Assembly (NCBI RefSeq): GCF_000018425.1
Contig: NC_010424.1
Coordinates: forward strand, 806,001 to 870,000
Length of the DNA: 64,000 nt
Reading direction: 5' to 3'
Origin: Candidatus Desulforudis audaxviator MP104C
GTDB lineage: Bacteria > Bacillota > Desulfotomaculia > Desulfotomaculales > Desulforudaceae
The position numbers were made by a program, and so were the translations under genes. The notes below the pieces were generated by a model that was not told the origin of the DNA, searched no databases, and saw only the letters and a program-made list of their open reading frames with translations. This document shows positions 33,453 to 43,316 of the stretch, in pieces (within the stretch, counting starts at the first letter, position 1; every line of letters starts with the position of its first letter).

Positions 33453-34139
33453 AGGTTGGGTAAAGCACCAAGGTTTTGGGCTCCGCGTGGCCTGGCTGGA
33501 GTCGTACTACCGCAGGCCTGCGGACTGGCACCAACTTTTAGGAAGCCGTCACGTGGAAGCGGTTGAGGTCTGGCTCAGGACGGCGGGCCTTCTTGAAGAT
33601 AAGAACGGGCGCAAAACCCCGTTAGCGGCGCGGTTGCATGCACATGGACAATCCCGCTACCTGGGAACTTGTTTGGGTACATGTGGTGTTCAACTGGGTT
33701 ACAGCCCGGGTGGTATGTGCTGAAGATGGGGTTCGGTTGCTGGACGACAAGAGAGTTGCGAAGGAGGCTGCAAGAATCGGTATAGGAACTGCCCCATGCA
33801 CAAGCCGCAATGCCGTCAACGAACTGGTGGGTTTCTTGGAAAATACGCCGGTCGGCTCCGTTCTTAGGCAGGGGAGGATATAGAAGCTGCGTCCCCGTTT
33901 GGGTTGAGCGGCAGGGATATCCTTCGCCGTCGGAGGACGCGATGCAGCTGGCGCTCGAGAGGCTTTTTGGAACGCAAGGGCGCAACAATTATGTACTTTG
34001 AGGAGCATCTACCTTGGCCGTGGACTATCTTTGGTTGTTCCCGGCAGGAGGGGCTTGAGGTTCTGAGTAGCCGGTTGCTCCGGGAGCAGTTTGAGGTGGT
34101 TGGCAGTGGGCTCCAACCCATCATGATAATACGACAGAG
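33453..34139 (+). pseudogene. Degenerate second DUF4007 gene between brxP and brxC
   Basis: Across at least three frame changes this stretch spells a second DUF4007 copy: WLESYYRRPADWHQLLGSRH and VEVWLRTAGLLEDKNG match WLAEYLRNPQSWW and VWLREAELAENQS of BrxP; TWELVWVHVVFNW matches TWAVVWTNLAHNS; NAVNELVGFLENTPVGSVL matches NAVDALVGLLTHTPLGEQL; and FEEHLPWPWTIFG matches FEEKIESPFLLFG. The similarity is diverged, so this is an old paralogue or a once separate gene, not a recent copy. The frame changes near 33630, 33890 and 33990 make it a pseudogene unless they are assembly errors. Confidence 0.78.
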
Positions 34140-36965
34140 GTGAAGGATAAAGTGAGCGGCTGGCTCTATACGGATTACCTGGAAATCGACCAGCAGTTCG
34201 TCGACGTTTACACCGAAGAGGTCGATAGACAGCATGCCAGGGCTTGGCAGTCCTATATTCCGGAGGCGAATACGCGGGCGCTGCTGGAACGTATTTGGGG
34301 GATACTGGAGCGGAGGTCGCCGAAGCCACCGTTTATCTACGGCCCATACGGGACGGGCAAGACGTTCACCGCTTTTCTCATTAAGCACCTCTTGGAAGAC
34401 GCCTTAGACGAGATAGAGCCCTTTTTTGCCAAATATTCTGCCATCAAAGACCTCTGGCCTCGGTGGCGGGCGCTCAGAGAGCGAGGCCCTTACGTAGTGG
34501 CCTATCGGTCTGCGGCTACCGATGCGAGTTCACCCTTCCGGCTGGTGTACATTGTGCAGGAACGGATCGCGCAGGCCCTGAAGGAAAAGGGGTACAGTGC
34601 TACAACGACAGAGACCATAAGGTCGGCAGTGCTGCGAAAGCTTACCAATTCGGAATCGACCTTTATCTGGCCGCGGGCTTTTGAGAAGCATCGCCATCGT
34701 TTTAAGGAGTTCACGAAGCCGGAAGAGGTGATCGCGCGGCTTACGGAGACAGGCACGGAGGGCGAAACACTTGGCCTCTTGGACCGCGTAAGGCGGACGT
34801 TAGAAGACGAAGACATTGTGGTGCTACGTTCCGCTCAGGAACTAAAGTCTTGGATTAAAGAGGTTATCGTTCAAAACGGCCTACAGGGACTCCTCTTTTT
34901 GTGGGACGAATTCACGGACTTTTTCAAAATTCCCGGGGCACCGGTCGACCTGGTGCAGGAACTAGCGCATGCAGCAGAGGACACCCATTTTTATTTCGGG
35001 CTCATTACTCATCTGGCCCCAGACACTATACTCAAGGTCGACGAGGCATCGCGGCGCAAGTTTCTCGACCGGTTCCACCGTCACCACCTTGAACTTGCGG
35101 AAGTGACGGCCTACCGCTTGATGAGTGCCGTGCTCCAGGTCAAGACAGAAAGGAAAGCTGAGTGGGAGCGGAAACACGAAACGCTGTGGAACGAAGTGGG
35201 AAGGGCCAGCTCGTTGGTTATCATGCTGCAGGGCGAAACGAAGGAAGACCTGCGCAATGTTGTGCCGATCCACCCTTGTACGGCATTGACTTTGGCGAAC
35301 ATAGCCCGGCTGTTTAGCTCGAGCCAGCGGACGCTGTTCCGGTTTCTCCGGGAGGAACGGCCGGATCGTTTTTGCTTTCCCCGCTTTCTGCGGGAGTACC
35401 CGCGTGACGGCTGGCGCTGGCTGACGGCGGATCACCTCTGGGATTACTTCTATGCCGATGATGACCCGGAGTATCCCGAGGAAATCCGCCGTTTCATCAG
35501 ACACTATCGTGCCAACGTAGAAAAAATTACTGACGAGGTCGAGTGCCGTGTATATAAGCTCGTGCTTCTCTTTGACCTTTTGCACCGCAGGCTGCCTGTG
35601 TCAGAGGAAAGCCAATTTTCATTTAAGCCAACGCGTAGCCGCGTGCAACGCGTTTTTGAAGGAGTGCTTGACGGGGAGCGTGCTGTTGCGGCGTTAAACT
35701 CTTTGTGTAAACAGCATCTGTTGCAGCGCTATAGGGTGGGCCAAAACGAAGTCTATGTTCTGCCTCTGTTTGCGGTCGACGACAGAAAGATAAGGGAGAT
35801 CAAAGATAGAATCAAGCAGACCAACCCGTTTCGCTCATTGACAAAAACAAACGGCGAATTTGGCAGGTTGATAGCTGACTCCTTTCAGGTCAACCCGCCT
35901 CTGGGACTGCGTCACCAGATGTGCACGGTGGCGGCTGACGAGTTCTTAGGTAGGCGGGAGCGGGTTTTGCCGCCGGAAAGTTTAAAGCCGTACCAGGTTG
36001 GCATCGTAATGGTGCTCCCGTTCGGAGAGGGTGAGGTTGCAACTGCCAGGGAGACAGCGCGGCGATTGAGTTCTGAAACGCCGCGGGTAATCTATGCAGT
36101 TGCTGGGAAGGAGTTTGCGGAATCACGGTGGGAACGTTGGGTTGAGCAGAGGGCGCTGGCGGAACATGCGCGGGAAAGAGGGGAAAGCGAGGGAGAGCGA
36201 TCGTACAGGGAGATGGCGAAGATATTGGTAGAGGAATGGGTGCGAGATGTTGTCTCCCATGGTTTCCAAATGTACTTCCGCGGTGAGGTTGACTTCGTAG
36301 CAACGAAAGAGGGCTACGAGGAGTATCTAGAGGAAGCGGTTGAAAAACTCTATCCGTTACGTCCAGAACGCATCTTTCCCAGGGAAACGTTGTATACGGG
36401 ATCTGCCGGTAAGCAGGCAGCGGAGATAGGGTTAGGGCTGGTTCAGAACCCGCAGGCCCCTTTCGGGGAGGCCGTAGATAAACTTAGGGGCGATGGGCTT
36501 TGGGATAATAAAGACTGGCCCCAGGAGCACCCACTCGCGGGAATGAGGGCTGAGTTGAGAAATATGCTCAGGAACCGAGAAGAGATAAACCTGCTAAAAG
36601 CCTGGGAGATGTTGATGGGAGTGCCGTATGGTCTTATACCGTCTCGGATCGGTATTATGTTGTTCGGCTTCCTGCTGCGTGAATACACAGAGGGGTATTA
36701 TTATTGGGACGGCAACCGTTGCGAGGGTTTAAATGCAAGCACACTGGCCTCTCTGATAGATAATGTTGTTAAGCAGAAACGGGGTGCGGAAGATTACGCC
36801 ATTCGCCGGATGCTTCCGGCTGAAGAGGAGGCGTGCCGTCTTCTGCGCGAGATTTTCGACCTGTCTTTTGAGGAAGCTCGCTATCTGCGGACTGCCCTCG
36901 TTCGGCTGCGCGAGCACTTCAGGCTGTTGGGCTATCCTTTATGGTCCCTGAGTTACGCGGGCTGA
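34140..36965 (+). CDS. brxC: BrxC/PglY-family P-loop ATPase
   Basis: A 941-residue ATPase central to BREX. Walker A is GPYGTGKTFTAF (about residue 65) and Walker B is GLLFLWDEFTDFF (about 248), in an AAA+-like N-terminal half; the rest is long and helical with no other known motif. BrxC proteins are large ATPases needed for both host-DNA marking and phage exclusion. GTG start with ACAGAGGTG just ahead. Its end overlaps the next gene by 25 bases. It is shorter than the approximately 1200-residue BrxC of type 1 systems, as usual for type 4. Confidence 0.85.
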   Translation: MKDKVSGWLYTDYLEIDQQFVDVYTEEVDRQHARAWQSYIPEANTRALLERIWGILERRSPKPPFIYGPYGTGKTFTAFLIKHLLEDALDEIEPFFAKYSAIKDLWPRWRALRERGPYVVAYRSAATDASSPFRLVYIVQERIAQALKEKGYSATTTETIRSAVLRKLTNSESTFIWPRAFEKHRHRFKEFTKPEEVIARLTETGTEGETLGLLDRVRRTLEDEDIVVLRSAQELKSWIKEVIVQNGLQGLLFLWDEFTDFFKIPGAPVDLVQELAHAAEDTHFYFGLITHLAPDTILKVDEASRRKFLDRFHRHHLELAEVTAYRLMSAVLQVKTERKAEWERKHETLWNEVGRASSLVIMLQGETKEDLRNVVPIHPCTALTLANIARLFSSSQRTLFRFLREERPDRFCFPRFLREYPRDGWRWLTADHLWDYFYADDDPEYPEEIRRFIRHYRANVEKITDEVECRVYKLVLLFDLLHRRLPVSEESQFSFKPTRSRVQRVFEGVLDGERAVAALNSLCKQHLLQRYRVGQNEVYVLPLFAVDDRKIREIKDRIKQTNPFRSLTKTNGEFGRLIADSFQVNPPLGLRHQMCTVAADEFLGRRERVLPPESLKPYQVGIVMVLPFGEGEVATARETARRLSSETPRVIYAVAGKEFAESRWERWVEQRALAEHARERGESEGERSYREMAKILVEEWVRDVVSHGFQMYFRGEVDFVATKEGYEEYLEEAVEKLYPLRPERIFPRETLYTGSAGKQAAEIGLGLVQNPQAPFGEAVDKLRGDGLWDNKDWPQEHPLAGMRAELRNMLRNREEINLLKAWEMLMGVPYGLIPSRIGIMLFGFLLREYTEGYYYWDGNRCEGLNASTLASLIDNVVKQKRGAEDYAIRRMLPAEEEACRLLREIFDLSFEEARYLRTALVRLREHFRLLGYPLWSLSYAG

Positions 36966-38299
36966 AGCCTTGGCCGGAAGCGACGTTGGAGGGGATAGAG
37001 AGATTGCAGAAAGCTATGGCCGAAGGCTCAGAAACGGGTGTTTGGTCACAGGATCGGGTCGAGGCGCTCAAGAACGACCTTGCTACGCTGGCTTCGTACG
37101 TGACAAGGGATATCGCTTGTCACAAGGCTCACTATGAGAAGGGTATGGGCTGCTTTTTTGAGCAGGAAAATCCGGGTCTCCTGGAAAAGGCTCGGAAGTT
37201 AGGCCTGAGCATGGATAGACTTATGGAAAAACTCCGCGCCTTGTTGCAGGAGGAGGTGGCTTTCTGGAAGCAAGCAAAGGCAGCCCAGAGGTTGCAGCAA
37301 CTTCATGAGGAGTGCGAGGTAACGCTTGCTCTAAACGAACTTATGGGTTACAGGGCCAAGGAGCTGCCGGCGGCGCTTGATTACCTTCGCAACGATTGGC
37401 TTCGTAGCTACGGAAAGTTGCCTCTCTGGCTGATTGCTGACACTGCTCGGGAGAAGTCCAGGGAGCCCTTGAGTTTTCTGTGTGAACTTTGCCAGGCCAG
37501 AGACTTTGACTCCGCCAGGGATTACGAACGTCTGAGCAATTGGGCGGCGCACTCTTTGCTGCTTCGGCACCACAAAGAAGCCGTGCGGGAAGCGGTGCGG
37601 GAACAAACGCGAGCTCTTCAACGGTGGATACAAGAGCGGTTACAGGTAGATGTTCCTATTGATGATGTCCGGGAGTTAATCGCAAGATTGCCGGAATTGC
37701 ATGCCGTGCAGCACCATGAAGTAGAGGATCAGGTTCGCAAGCACCTCGGCGAGCTTGAACGGCAACGTCTGGTTGCTCAATTGCAACAACATTGGCAAGA
37801 GCTTACCGGGACCCGGACGCCTGGCGACTGGAGTCGGCAGGTCGGGATACCCGCTCACTTTATTGTGGAGAGAGAAGTACAACAAATCATGGAAGTGGTG
37901 GAACGAGCGCATGACAAAACCGAAAGCCAGCTCCGTGTGGCCCTAACAAAGCTGCAGAACTGCGCAGATGTTATAGGTAGTTTGAAGGATGCAGAATGGG
38001 TTAAGAAGAGGTTTATTGAGCGTGTTGTCAGGGATTACGCCGTGCTTATAGAAACCGAGGCTGATTTGGCAAAGTTGAAGGGGTATCTTGCTGAGAGATT
38101 AGGGCCGAGCTTTGCCCACTCGGATTTGGCACAGGCTCAGGACCTCGTTGGAGAGTGGGCGAAAGATTATTACCGTCAGTTTGGCTACGAGCGGGTGAGA
38201 AGCAAACTGAGAGAACTCCCTGCCGAACGTGTTAAGGCGATACTCGAAAAGCTAGCTCAGGATCCAAGGGTCGGTATCTTGTTGCTGCGTGAGTCCTAA
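36941..38299 (+). CDS. Helical protein of the BREX operon, unknown function
   Basis: A 452-residue, almost wholly alpha-helical protein rich in Glu, Arg, Gln and Leu, with coiled-coil-like stretches at about residues 90-130, 200-235 and 255-310. I recognise no family motif. It overlaps brxC by 25 bases and precedes pglZ by 26, so it belongs to the same operon and is probably made in step with BrxC. One CxxC (FLCELCQAR, about residue 182) might bind metal. A structural or adaptor role between BrxC and PglZ is only a guess. Confidence 0.8.
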   Translation: MVPELRGLKPWPEATLEGIERLQKAMAEGSETGVWSQDRVEALKNDLATLASYVTRDIACHKAHYEKGMGCFFEQENPGLLEKARKLGLSMDRLMEKLRALLQEEVAFWKQAKAAQRLQQLHEECEVTLALNELMGYRAKELPAALDYLRNDWLRSYGKLPLWLIADTAREKSREPLSFLCELCQARDFDSARDYERLSNWAAHSLLLRHHKEAVREAVREQTRALQRWIQERLQVDVPIDDVRELIARLPELHAVQHHEVEDQVRKHLGELERQRLVAQLQQHWQELTGTRTPGDWSRQVGIPAHFIVEREVQQIMEVVERAHDKTESQLRVALTKLQNCADVIGSLKDAEWVKKRFIERVVRDYAVLIETEADLAKLKGYLAERLGPSFAHSDLAQAQDLVGEWAKDYYRQFGYERVRSKLRELPAERVKAILEKLAQDPRVGILLLRES

Positions 38300-38325
38300 G
38301 CATTAAGAAGTCGAGGGTTGGCGCA

Positions 38326-40644
38326 ATGAGCCTTCAACTCAAATCTTTTTGCAGTACAGATAGTTTTATCAAAGAACTGCGCGAAGATGCCAAGCGTGCG
38401 GAGAGATTTCCGGTGCGGATTATTCTGGTTGAAGGTCTTGGCTCTTGGCAGAAGTTGGTGAAGCGTCTACAACCGGAAGTTGATACTGTGCTTCGCCTTT
38501 CTTCTTTTTGTGGGGGAGAAGATACGTATCCCTGCGGCACGTCGGCGAGACACTGGTTGACAGAAAGGTTGCGGGAGCATTCACCAAGTACGATACTTAT
38601 ACTACCGCTGGCAGAATGGCTGCGGTTAGAAGCGGGGCACGAGGAACAAGAGGCTTTCGAGCTATTAGTGAATCTGGTGCAGATGGAAAAAGTAGGTGAC
38701 AAGCGGATCTATGTTCCTCTGCTGGAGGCTGCAGAAGCAGTACGCAGATTGGAGGAGCGCGTTGTGCGTTACCACGCACAGGGCGAACTGCCACCCGTAT
38801 GGAAAATAGCAGGCCAAGGCTCGGTGACGGTGAAGGTCTTCCCGTTTGTTCCTAAATACGATACCAGCCGCGTAATCCAAGGAATTAGGGCATACTTAGA
38901 ATGTTGGGAGACCGGAGGCGCTGAACAAGTAGTTCTCGTCACCAAATGGGCTGAGTGGTTGAAAGGATGCAAAGCCACGTTTACGCTCGAGGTCCTTAAG
39001 AACGCCTATGAAGTACTGGCCAAGAGGGTGGCTTCGTGGCCAGTTGACCTTAGGGAGGAATTGGGTTCGAAAGATGATTGGTTCTGGCTCGCACAGGAGA
39101 GTCGCAAGGGCGAATCCTTTTCCCATCTGGCTGCCCGACTTCTGAACATGAAGGAATATGACAGTTTGGGATTGATGGAACGATGGAAAGGACTGGAGCC
39201 ACGGCAGCGCTGGCTGGGCTGGCTTTGGAGCAAACTCGAGCAAGCTCAGACAGGATATTTGGGGAAGGTGGTAACAGCCAGTACTGGTGTGAACGATTTT
39301 GAAAGACGCTTGATATGGTCTGTGTTAGAGGCTTGGCCGACTCCGAAAGAGGCACGAGAGAAAAAAAGCTTGTTAGTAAACATGGGATTAGAAGAAATCC
39401 CCCGGGCATTTCTGGAGAAGGTGAGGGAACTCCGCGATCCTTTACACCGTCTTGCCTGTTTGACAGGTTTTTCTGAAGATGATAAGGAATTGGCGTTGCT
39501 CGCCGTAAAAGAACTGATGGAAAGTGATGCCTCGGGAGACGAATGGTGGGAGTATCTTGAGGTGGCATACCCGGAACTTTTGTGGTACTTGAGGGTGCCT
39601 CCAGTAACGGAGGTTCCAGAGGCCCAACTTCAGGAGTATTTCTGGTTATACACGCGTTCGCGGGTACGTGACGAACCTGACGCGAGGTTGCTCGAACTGG
39701 CCCAGCAGATAGCTACCGACCAGATTCTTTGGAAATGCCGCACAAGGGATCAGGTACTGGAAGAACTGAAGTGTCAGGGCGTGATGAACATATTATGGGT
39801 TGATGGGTTGGGCATGGAGTGGCTCGGTGTGCTTCTGGAGACCCTTCGCACGCGCGAAGATGTGAGCGTGACTATTGAAGTGGCACGTGCCAATCTGCCG
39901 ACTACTACGGAGAATAATAGGGGTTGGGACACGGAAAAAGCAGTGGTGCGCACTATAGACCGTGATGGGCACGAAGTTCCCTATCCCTGGGCACTAATCA
40001 AACAACTGAGTACTGTCCGTGAGGTGGCAAACCGGGCCCTGAGTTTTCTCGATACAATGGAACAGGTCGTCATTACCGCCGACCATGGGTTAACCCGCTT
40101 TGCAAAAACAAGTGGCGGCATTCGTTTGGCTGGTAACGTTCAAGTGCACAAGTGGGGACGCTGTGCTACTGTGCCGAGCGGGTTTTCTCTCAAGCCAGAG
40201 CTCCAGGCCGACTGCTTGCTTCAGGGCTGTACACTTATTCTTCTTACGCATGAGAAGTTTTATGGCCAGAGCGGGACAGCATATCAAGTACACGGAGGAG
40301 CTACACCCGAGGAGTGGCTGGTGCCTGTGGTGAGGGTGCGCAGGATCGATCGCGGCTACGGTGTGCAAGCGGTGAGGGTGCTTACGCCGCAAGTTTTGTT
40401 CAATGTCCGGGGAGAAGGAGAACTAAGGGTAGAACTGGTGGGCTATAAAGGAAAAGCAGTGGAATTGCGTACCAGCCAGTACATTTTCGAAGGCAAGCAG
40501 ACACCCGGAGGAGTATGGGTGTTTTACCTTCGTGGTCTGAAAGGTGGTCGTTATCAGGGTTTCTTGCAGGGTGACGCCGGAGAACTGGCCGAAATAGAAT
40601 TTGACGCCGTAAGGGGGTTAGTCGAAGAAGATCTCGGTCTGTGA
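38326..40644 (+). CDS. pglZ: PglZ: alkaline-phosphatase-fold BREX protein
   Basis: A 772-residue protein with a PglZ domain in its second half: ILWVDGLGMEWLGVLL (about residue 488) has the metal-binding Asp at the usual phosphatase place, TTTEN follows as the family's Thr block, and VVITADHGLTRFAK (about 581) holds the second Asp-His metal pair. The C-terminal 100 residues are beta-rich. PglZ is the hallmark of BREX and Pgl systems; a nuclease- or phosphatase-like activity has been seen in homologues. Its stop is followed after one base by the brxL start. ATG with weak upstream GGTTGG. Confidence 0.87.
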   Translation: MSLQLKSFCSTDSFIKELREDAKRAERFPVRIILVEGLGSWQKLVKRLQPEVDTVLRLSSFCGGEDTYPCGTSARHWLTERLREHSPSTILILPLAEWLRLEAGHEEQEAFELLVNLVQMEKVGDKRIYVPLLEAAEAVRRLEERVVRYHAQGELPPVWKIAGQGSVTVKVFPFVPKYDTSRVIQGIRAYLECWETGGAEQVVLVTKWAEWLKGCKATFTLEVLKNAYEVLAKRVASWPVDLREELGSKDDWFWLAQESRKGESFSHLAARLLNMKEYDSLGLMERWKGLEPRQRWLGWLWSKLEQAQTGYLGKVVTASTGVNDFERRLIWSVLEAWPTPKEAREKKSLLVNMGLEEIPRAFLEKVRELRDPLHRLACLTGFSEDDKELALLAVKELMESDASGDEWWEYLEVAYPELLWYLRVPPVTEVPEAQLQEYFWLYTRSRVRDEPDARLLELAQQIATDQILWKCRTRDQVLEELKCQGVMNILWVDGLGMEWLGVLLETLRTREDVSVTIEVARANLPTTTENNRGWDTEKAVVRTIDRDGHEVPYPWALIKQLSTVREVANRALSFLDTMEQVVITADHGLTRFAKTSGGIRLAGNVQVHKWGRCATVPSGFSLKPELQADCLLQGCTLILLTHEKFYGQSGTAYQVHGGATPEEWLVPVVRVRRIDRGYGVQAVRVLTPQVLFNVRGEGELRVELVGYKGKAVELRTSQYIFEGKQTPGGVWVFYLRGLKGGRYQGFLQGDAGELAEIEFDAVRGLVEEDLGL

Positions 40645-40645
40645 G

Positions 40646-42112
40646 GTGAACGTTTTGACGCAACTGGATCAGACTATCGGAAAAATGAGGTCCGTTTTTA
40701 GCGGCATGGTGGTTTACAAGAACCCGCAGCAGAACAGTTTCTTTCAAAGTCTTAACATACCGCCTTACCTTCGTGACTGGCTCACCATGAAGTTCGGTGG
40801 GAAAGAGGGAAAAATAGATTCTGAGCAGATCCAAGGCTTTGTTAGCCGCTATATCCCCCGGCGTAGGGACTGGGAGCGCCTTAAGGTCGAAATGATCAAG
40901 GAAGCGCGGCGTGTACGTTTTCTTGCCAAGGTTCAGGTCACTATTGATGTACAGTCCGGAGAAGGGCTGTTTCATTTACCCGACTTAGGCTTCCCACGCA
41001 AGAAATACGAGGCACGTATCGCTGGCAGACTGCTGCGCGAGAAAAAGGAAGAACTCTTGGTCTCTTCAGAAACGTGGGGTGTAATCGAACTCGAATGGGT
41101 ACCCGCTGGTGTCAAAGGCAAGAGAGGGCAAGGCAGCGTGGTAATGATTGATTTCACTCCCTTTCGTCCTTACACGATCGATGTGGATTTCTACCGGGAG
41201 GCTCGAAGGGAGTTTTCGGTTGAGGAATGGATAGATGTCCTGTTATTAGCTGTGGATTACCATCCCGCAGGCTTTTTGGACGAGAGGCAGAAGCTTGCAC
41301 TCCTGAGTCGGCTTCTCCCCTTGGTAGAAAAGAGGGTCAACCTTGTGGAACTAGCTCCCAAAGGAACTGGTAAATCCTACCTGTTCTCGCAGATTAGTAA
41401 GTACGGGTGGTTGGTCAGTGGCGGCAGCGTGAGCAGAGCGCGCCTCTTTTATGATTTGAACCGGCGGGAAACGGGTCTCGTCAGCCGCTACGACTATGTA
41501 GCTTTGGACGAGATCCAAAGCATTAGCTTTCCGGATGAAGAGGAGATTCGAGGGGCGCTAAAAGGCTACTTGGAGAGCGGGGAATACCGCGTAGGTGATC
41601 AACTCGGTGTGGGAGAGGCGGGTCTGGTATTGTTGGGTAACATTAGCTACGAGTGCATGGACGAAAACAAGGTTATGCTCAGGGAACTACCAGCTGTTTT
41701 TCAAGAATCAGCCCTCCTTGATCGGTTTCACGGGTTTATCAAAGGTTGGAATATACCCAGGATGCGTGAGAATTTAAAGGCAGAGGGGTGGGGACTCAAC
41801 ACTGAGTATTTCTCCGAGGTCATGCATGCACTCCGAGATGATGTGCGCTATGCGAGCGTAGTAGACGAGTTGCTCCGCGTTCCCAAAGGTGCTGATACGC
41901 GGGATACACGGAGTATAAAGCGCCTCACAACAGCTTGGCTCAAGCTGTTGTTCCCGCACGTAGTTCAGTCAGAGACAGCGGACAGAGCGGCATTTGATAA
42001 GTATTGCCTCACACCAGCGCTAATGATGCGCGGCATTATCCGCAGGCAACTGCACTTAATGGATGCAGAGTATGCTGATATCTTACCCGAAATAGTTTTA
42101 GCAGGAGAATAG
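40646..42112 (+). CDS. brxL: BrxL-family AAA+ protein lacking a Lon protease domain
   Basis: A 488-residue protein of the BrxL family. Walker A is ELAPKGTGKSYLFSQI (about residue 234), followed by a conserved SGGSVSRARLFYD, Walker B YVALDEIQSISF (about 284) and LGNISYECMDEN with a sensor Asn. BrxL in type 1 BREX is about 680 residues with a Lon-like C-terminus; this one ends after the AAA+ part and a helical tail, and I see no Ser/Lys protease dyad. BrxL acts on DNA as a ring ATPase in phage exclusion. GTG at 40646 or TTG at 40655 could start it; GAGGTGA favours the latter. Last gene of the operon. Confidence 0.85.
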   Translation: MNVLTQLDQTIGKMRSVFSGMVVYKNPQQNSFFQSLNIPPYLRDWLTMKFGGKEGKIDSEQIQGFVSRYIPRRRDWERLKVEMIKEARRVRFLAKVQVTIDVQSGEGLFHLPDLGFPRKKYEARIAGRLLREKKEELLVSSETWGVIELEWVPAGVKGKRGQGSVVMIDFTPFRPYTIDVDFYREARREFSVEEWIDVLLLAVDYHPAGFLDERQKLALLSRLLPLVEKRVNLVELAPKGTGKSYLFSQISKYGWLVSGGSVSRARLFYDLNRRETGLVSRYDYVALDEIQSISFPDEEEIRGALKGYLESGEYRVGDQLGVGEAGLVLLGNISYECMDENKVMLRELPAVFQESALLDRFHGFIKGWNIPRMRENLKAEGWGLNTEYFSEVMHALRDDVRYASVVDELLRVPKGADTRDTRSIKRLTTAWLKLLFPHVVQSETADRAAFDKYCLTPALMMRGIIRRQLHLMDAEYADILPEIVLAGE

Positions 42113-42362
42113 GAGTGACAGAATCAGCTTTCCCTTCCCGCTGGTGTGGGCTACGTTGGGTAAAAGGAAAGTGCTTGCTCTGGATCATCGAGATTCAACC
42201 GTGATTTGAATAAGTTTTTTCGGTTTCACGATGCTTCTACGCGAGGGTGTACGCGAAATGTGGTAGTTCAGTTGAATTGGCTAAAACAACACTGACTACG
42301 TGTCAGAAAGAGCTTTCATTCCTTCCTTGCTGTGGAAAGGGTCCAGAAGCGGGGAAAATGCT

Positions 42363-43316
42363 ATGTCAGCTAATGGAACACCGTTGGATCGATGCTTACA
42401 GCAATTAGTGGTAATAGGCAAGAGGTATGGCGGTTGCCTGACGTACCAGGTTCTAATTAACGTGTTAGAGAATGAGCAGTACAATGCGTCGCCGGAGGCC
42501 CTTGATTGGATATTGGATCGTTTGGCTACTGAAGGGTTTCAACTGGTTAAGCAATTGCCAACTGATCCAGGCGGGGATCTTCGTCCGCAAGGCAGAAGAA
42601 GTCCTAATCGGAGAGACCGGCAGCGGATTGGGGTAGATAGAGACCCGCAGCCAACCGAAACAGCTCGCAGTGAGCAAAACGCTTCTCTACCAGGTCCAGA
42701 TGGTGGCGACCCTGACTTATGGGCCGAACAAGCCATGGATGAGTTGTTGTCTCGAGCGAAAGCAGGAGTGCTTCATCGCGAAGATCTCTTAAAAATCATT
42801 GGAACTTACCATCTTTCTCCATTTGAGGTTGAGGAACTGTGCGGTTGTCTGAGGTTAAGAGGGATTGAGCTTCTCGAATTTGACTTCTATGAGATCTACC
42901 AAAATGTATCTGGAGATGGCATTATTGATTACGAATTTGACCTCTACGAGATCTACCAAGGAGATGGCATTATTGATTACGAAGAAGAGTCTGGCGACTA
43001 TGGTTCTGTAGAAAGCCTGGATCGGATTAAGCCAGCCTTATGCCCTGAAGAAGCTATTGACAAGCTGTTATTCCGGGCTGAGATAGGGCTGCTACGTGAC
43101 GAAGATATCTTAACCGTCATAGAAACGTATCGTCTTTTCGAGTTTGAAGTTTACCAATTGCTCGAGTATCTTTACTCGAAGGGGGTTGACCTTCCCACAG
43201 GTTACTTCCCTTGGCAGGTGTCAACGACTAAGGAATTCATCCACCTGAGGGGTAAAAACGCCAAGGAATTCACCCATCCCCCGACCAAGAAATTCACCCA
43301 CCGCAGCGCCAAATAA
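42363..43316 (+). CDS. Protein with sigma-70 region 1.1-like repeats, truncated by IS21
   Basis: A 317-residue acidic protein containing three short helical modules (about residues 10-55, 120-160 and 240-285) of the form LDRCLQQLVVIGKRYGGCLT...ILDRLATEGFQLV, which resemble sigma-70 region 1.1. Between modules two and three an in-frame tandem duplication (FDFYEIYQ.../FDLYEIYQGDGIIDYE) adds about 16-19 residues. The last 30 residues (EFIHLRG, EFTHPP, KFTHRS) come from the terminal repeats of an IS21-type element, so the native C-terminus is lost. Region 1.1 domains act as DNA mimics; a role in regulation or anti-defence is conceivable, but the function is unknown. 250 bases separate it from brxL. 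Confidence 0.6.
   Translation: MSANGTPLDRCLQQLVVIGKRYGGCLTYQVLINVLENEQYNASPEALDWILDRLATEGFQLVKQLPTDPGGDLRPQGRRSPNRRDRQRIGVDRDPQPTETARSEQNASLPGPDGGDPDLWAEQAMDELLSRAKAGVLHREDLLKIIGTYHLSPFEVEELCGCLRLRGIELLEFDFYEIYQNVSGDGIIDYEFDLYEIYQGDGIIDYEEESGDYGSVESLDRIKPALCPEEAIDKLLFRAEIGLLRDEDILTVIETYRLFEFEVYQLLEYLYSKGVDLPTGYFPWQVSTTKEFIHLRGKNAKEFTHPPTKKFTHRSAK
42876..42980 (+). repeat. In-frame tandem duplication (57 + 48 bases)
   Basis: Two units, 42876-42932 and 42933-42980, both run from GAATTTGAC to GGCATTATTGATTAC; the first has nine additional bases (AATGTATCT region). The copies differ at a few third positions, so the duplication is not brand new. Confidence 0.88.
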
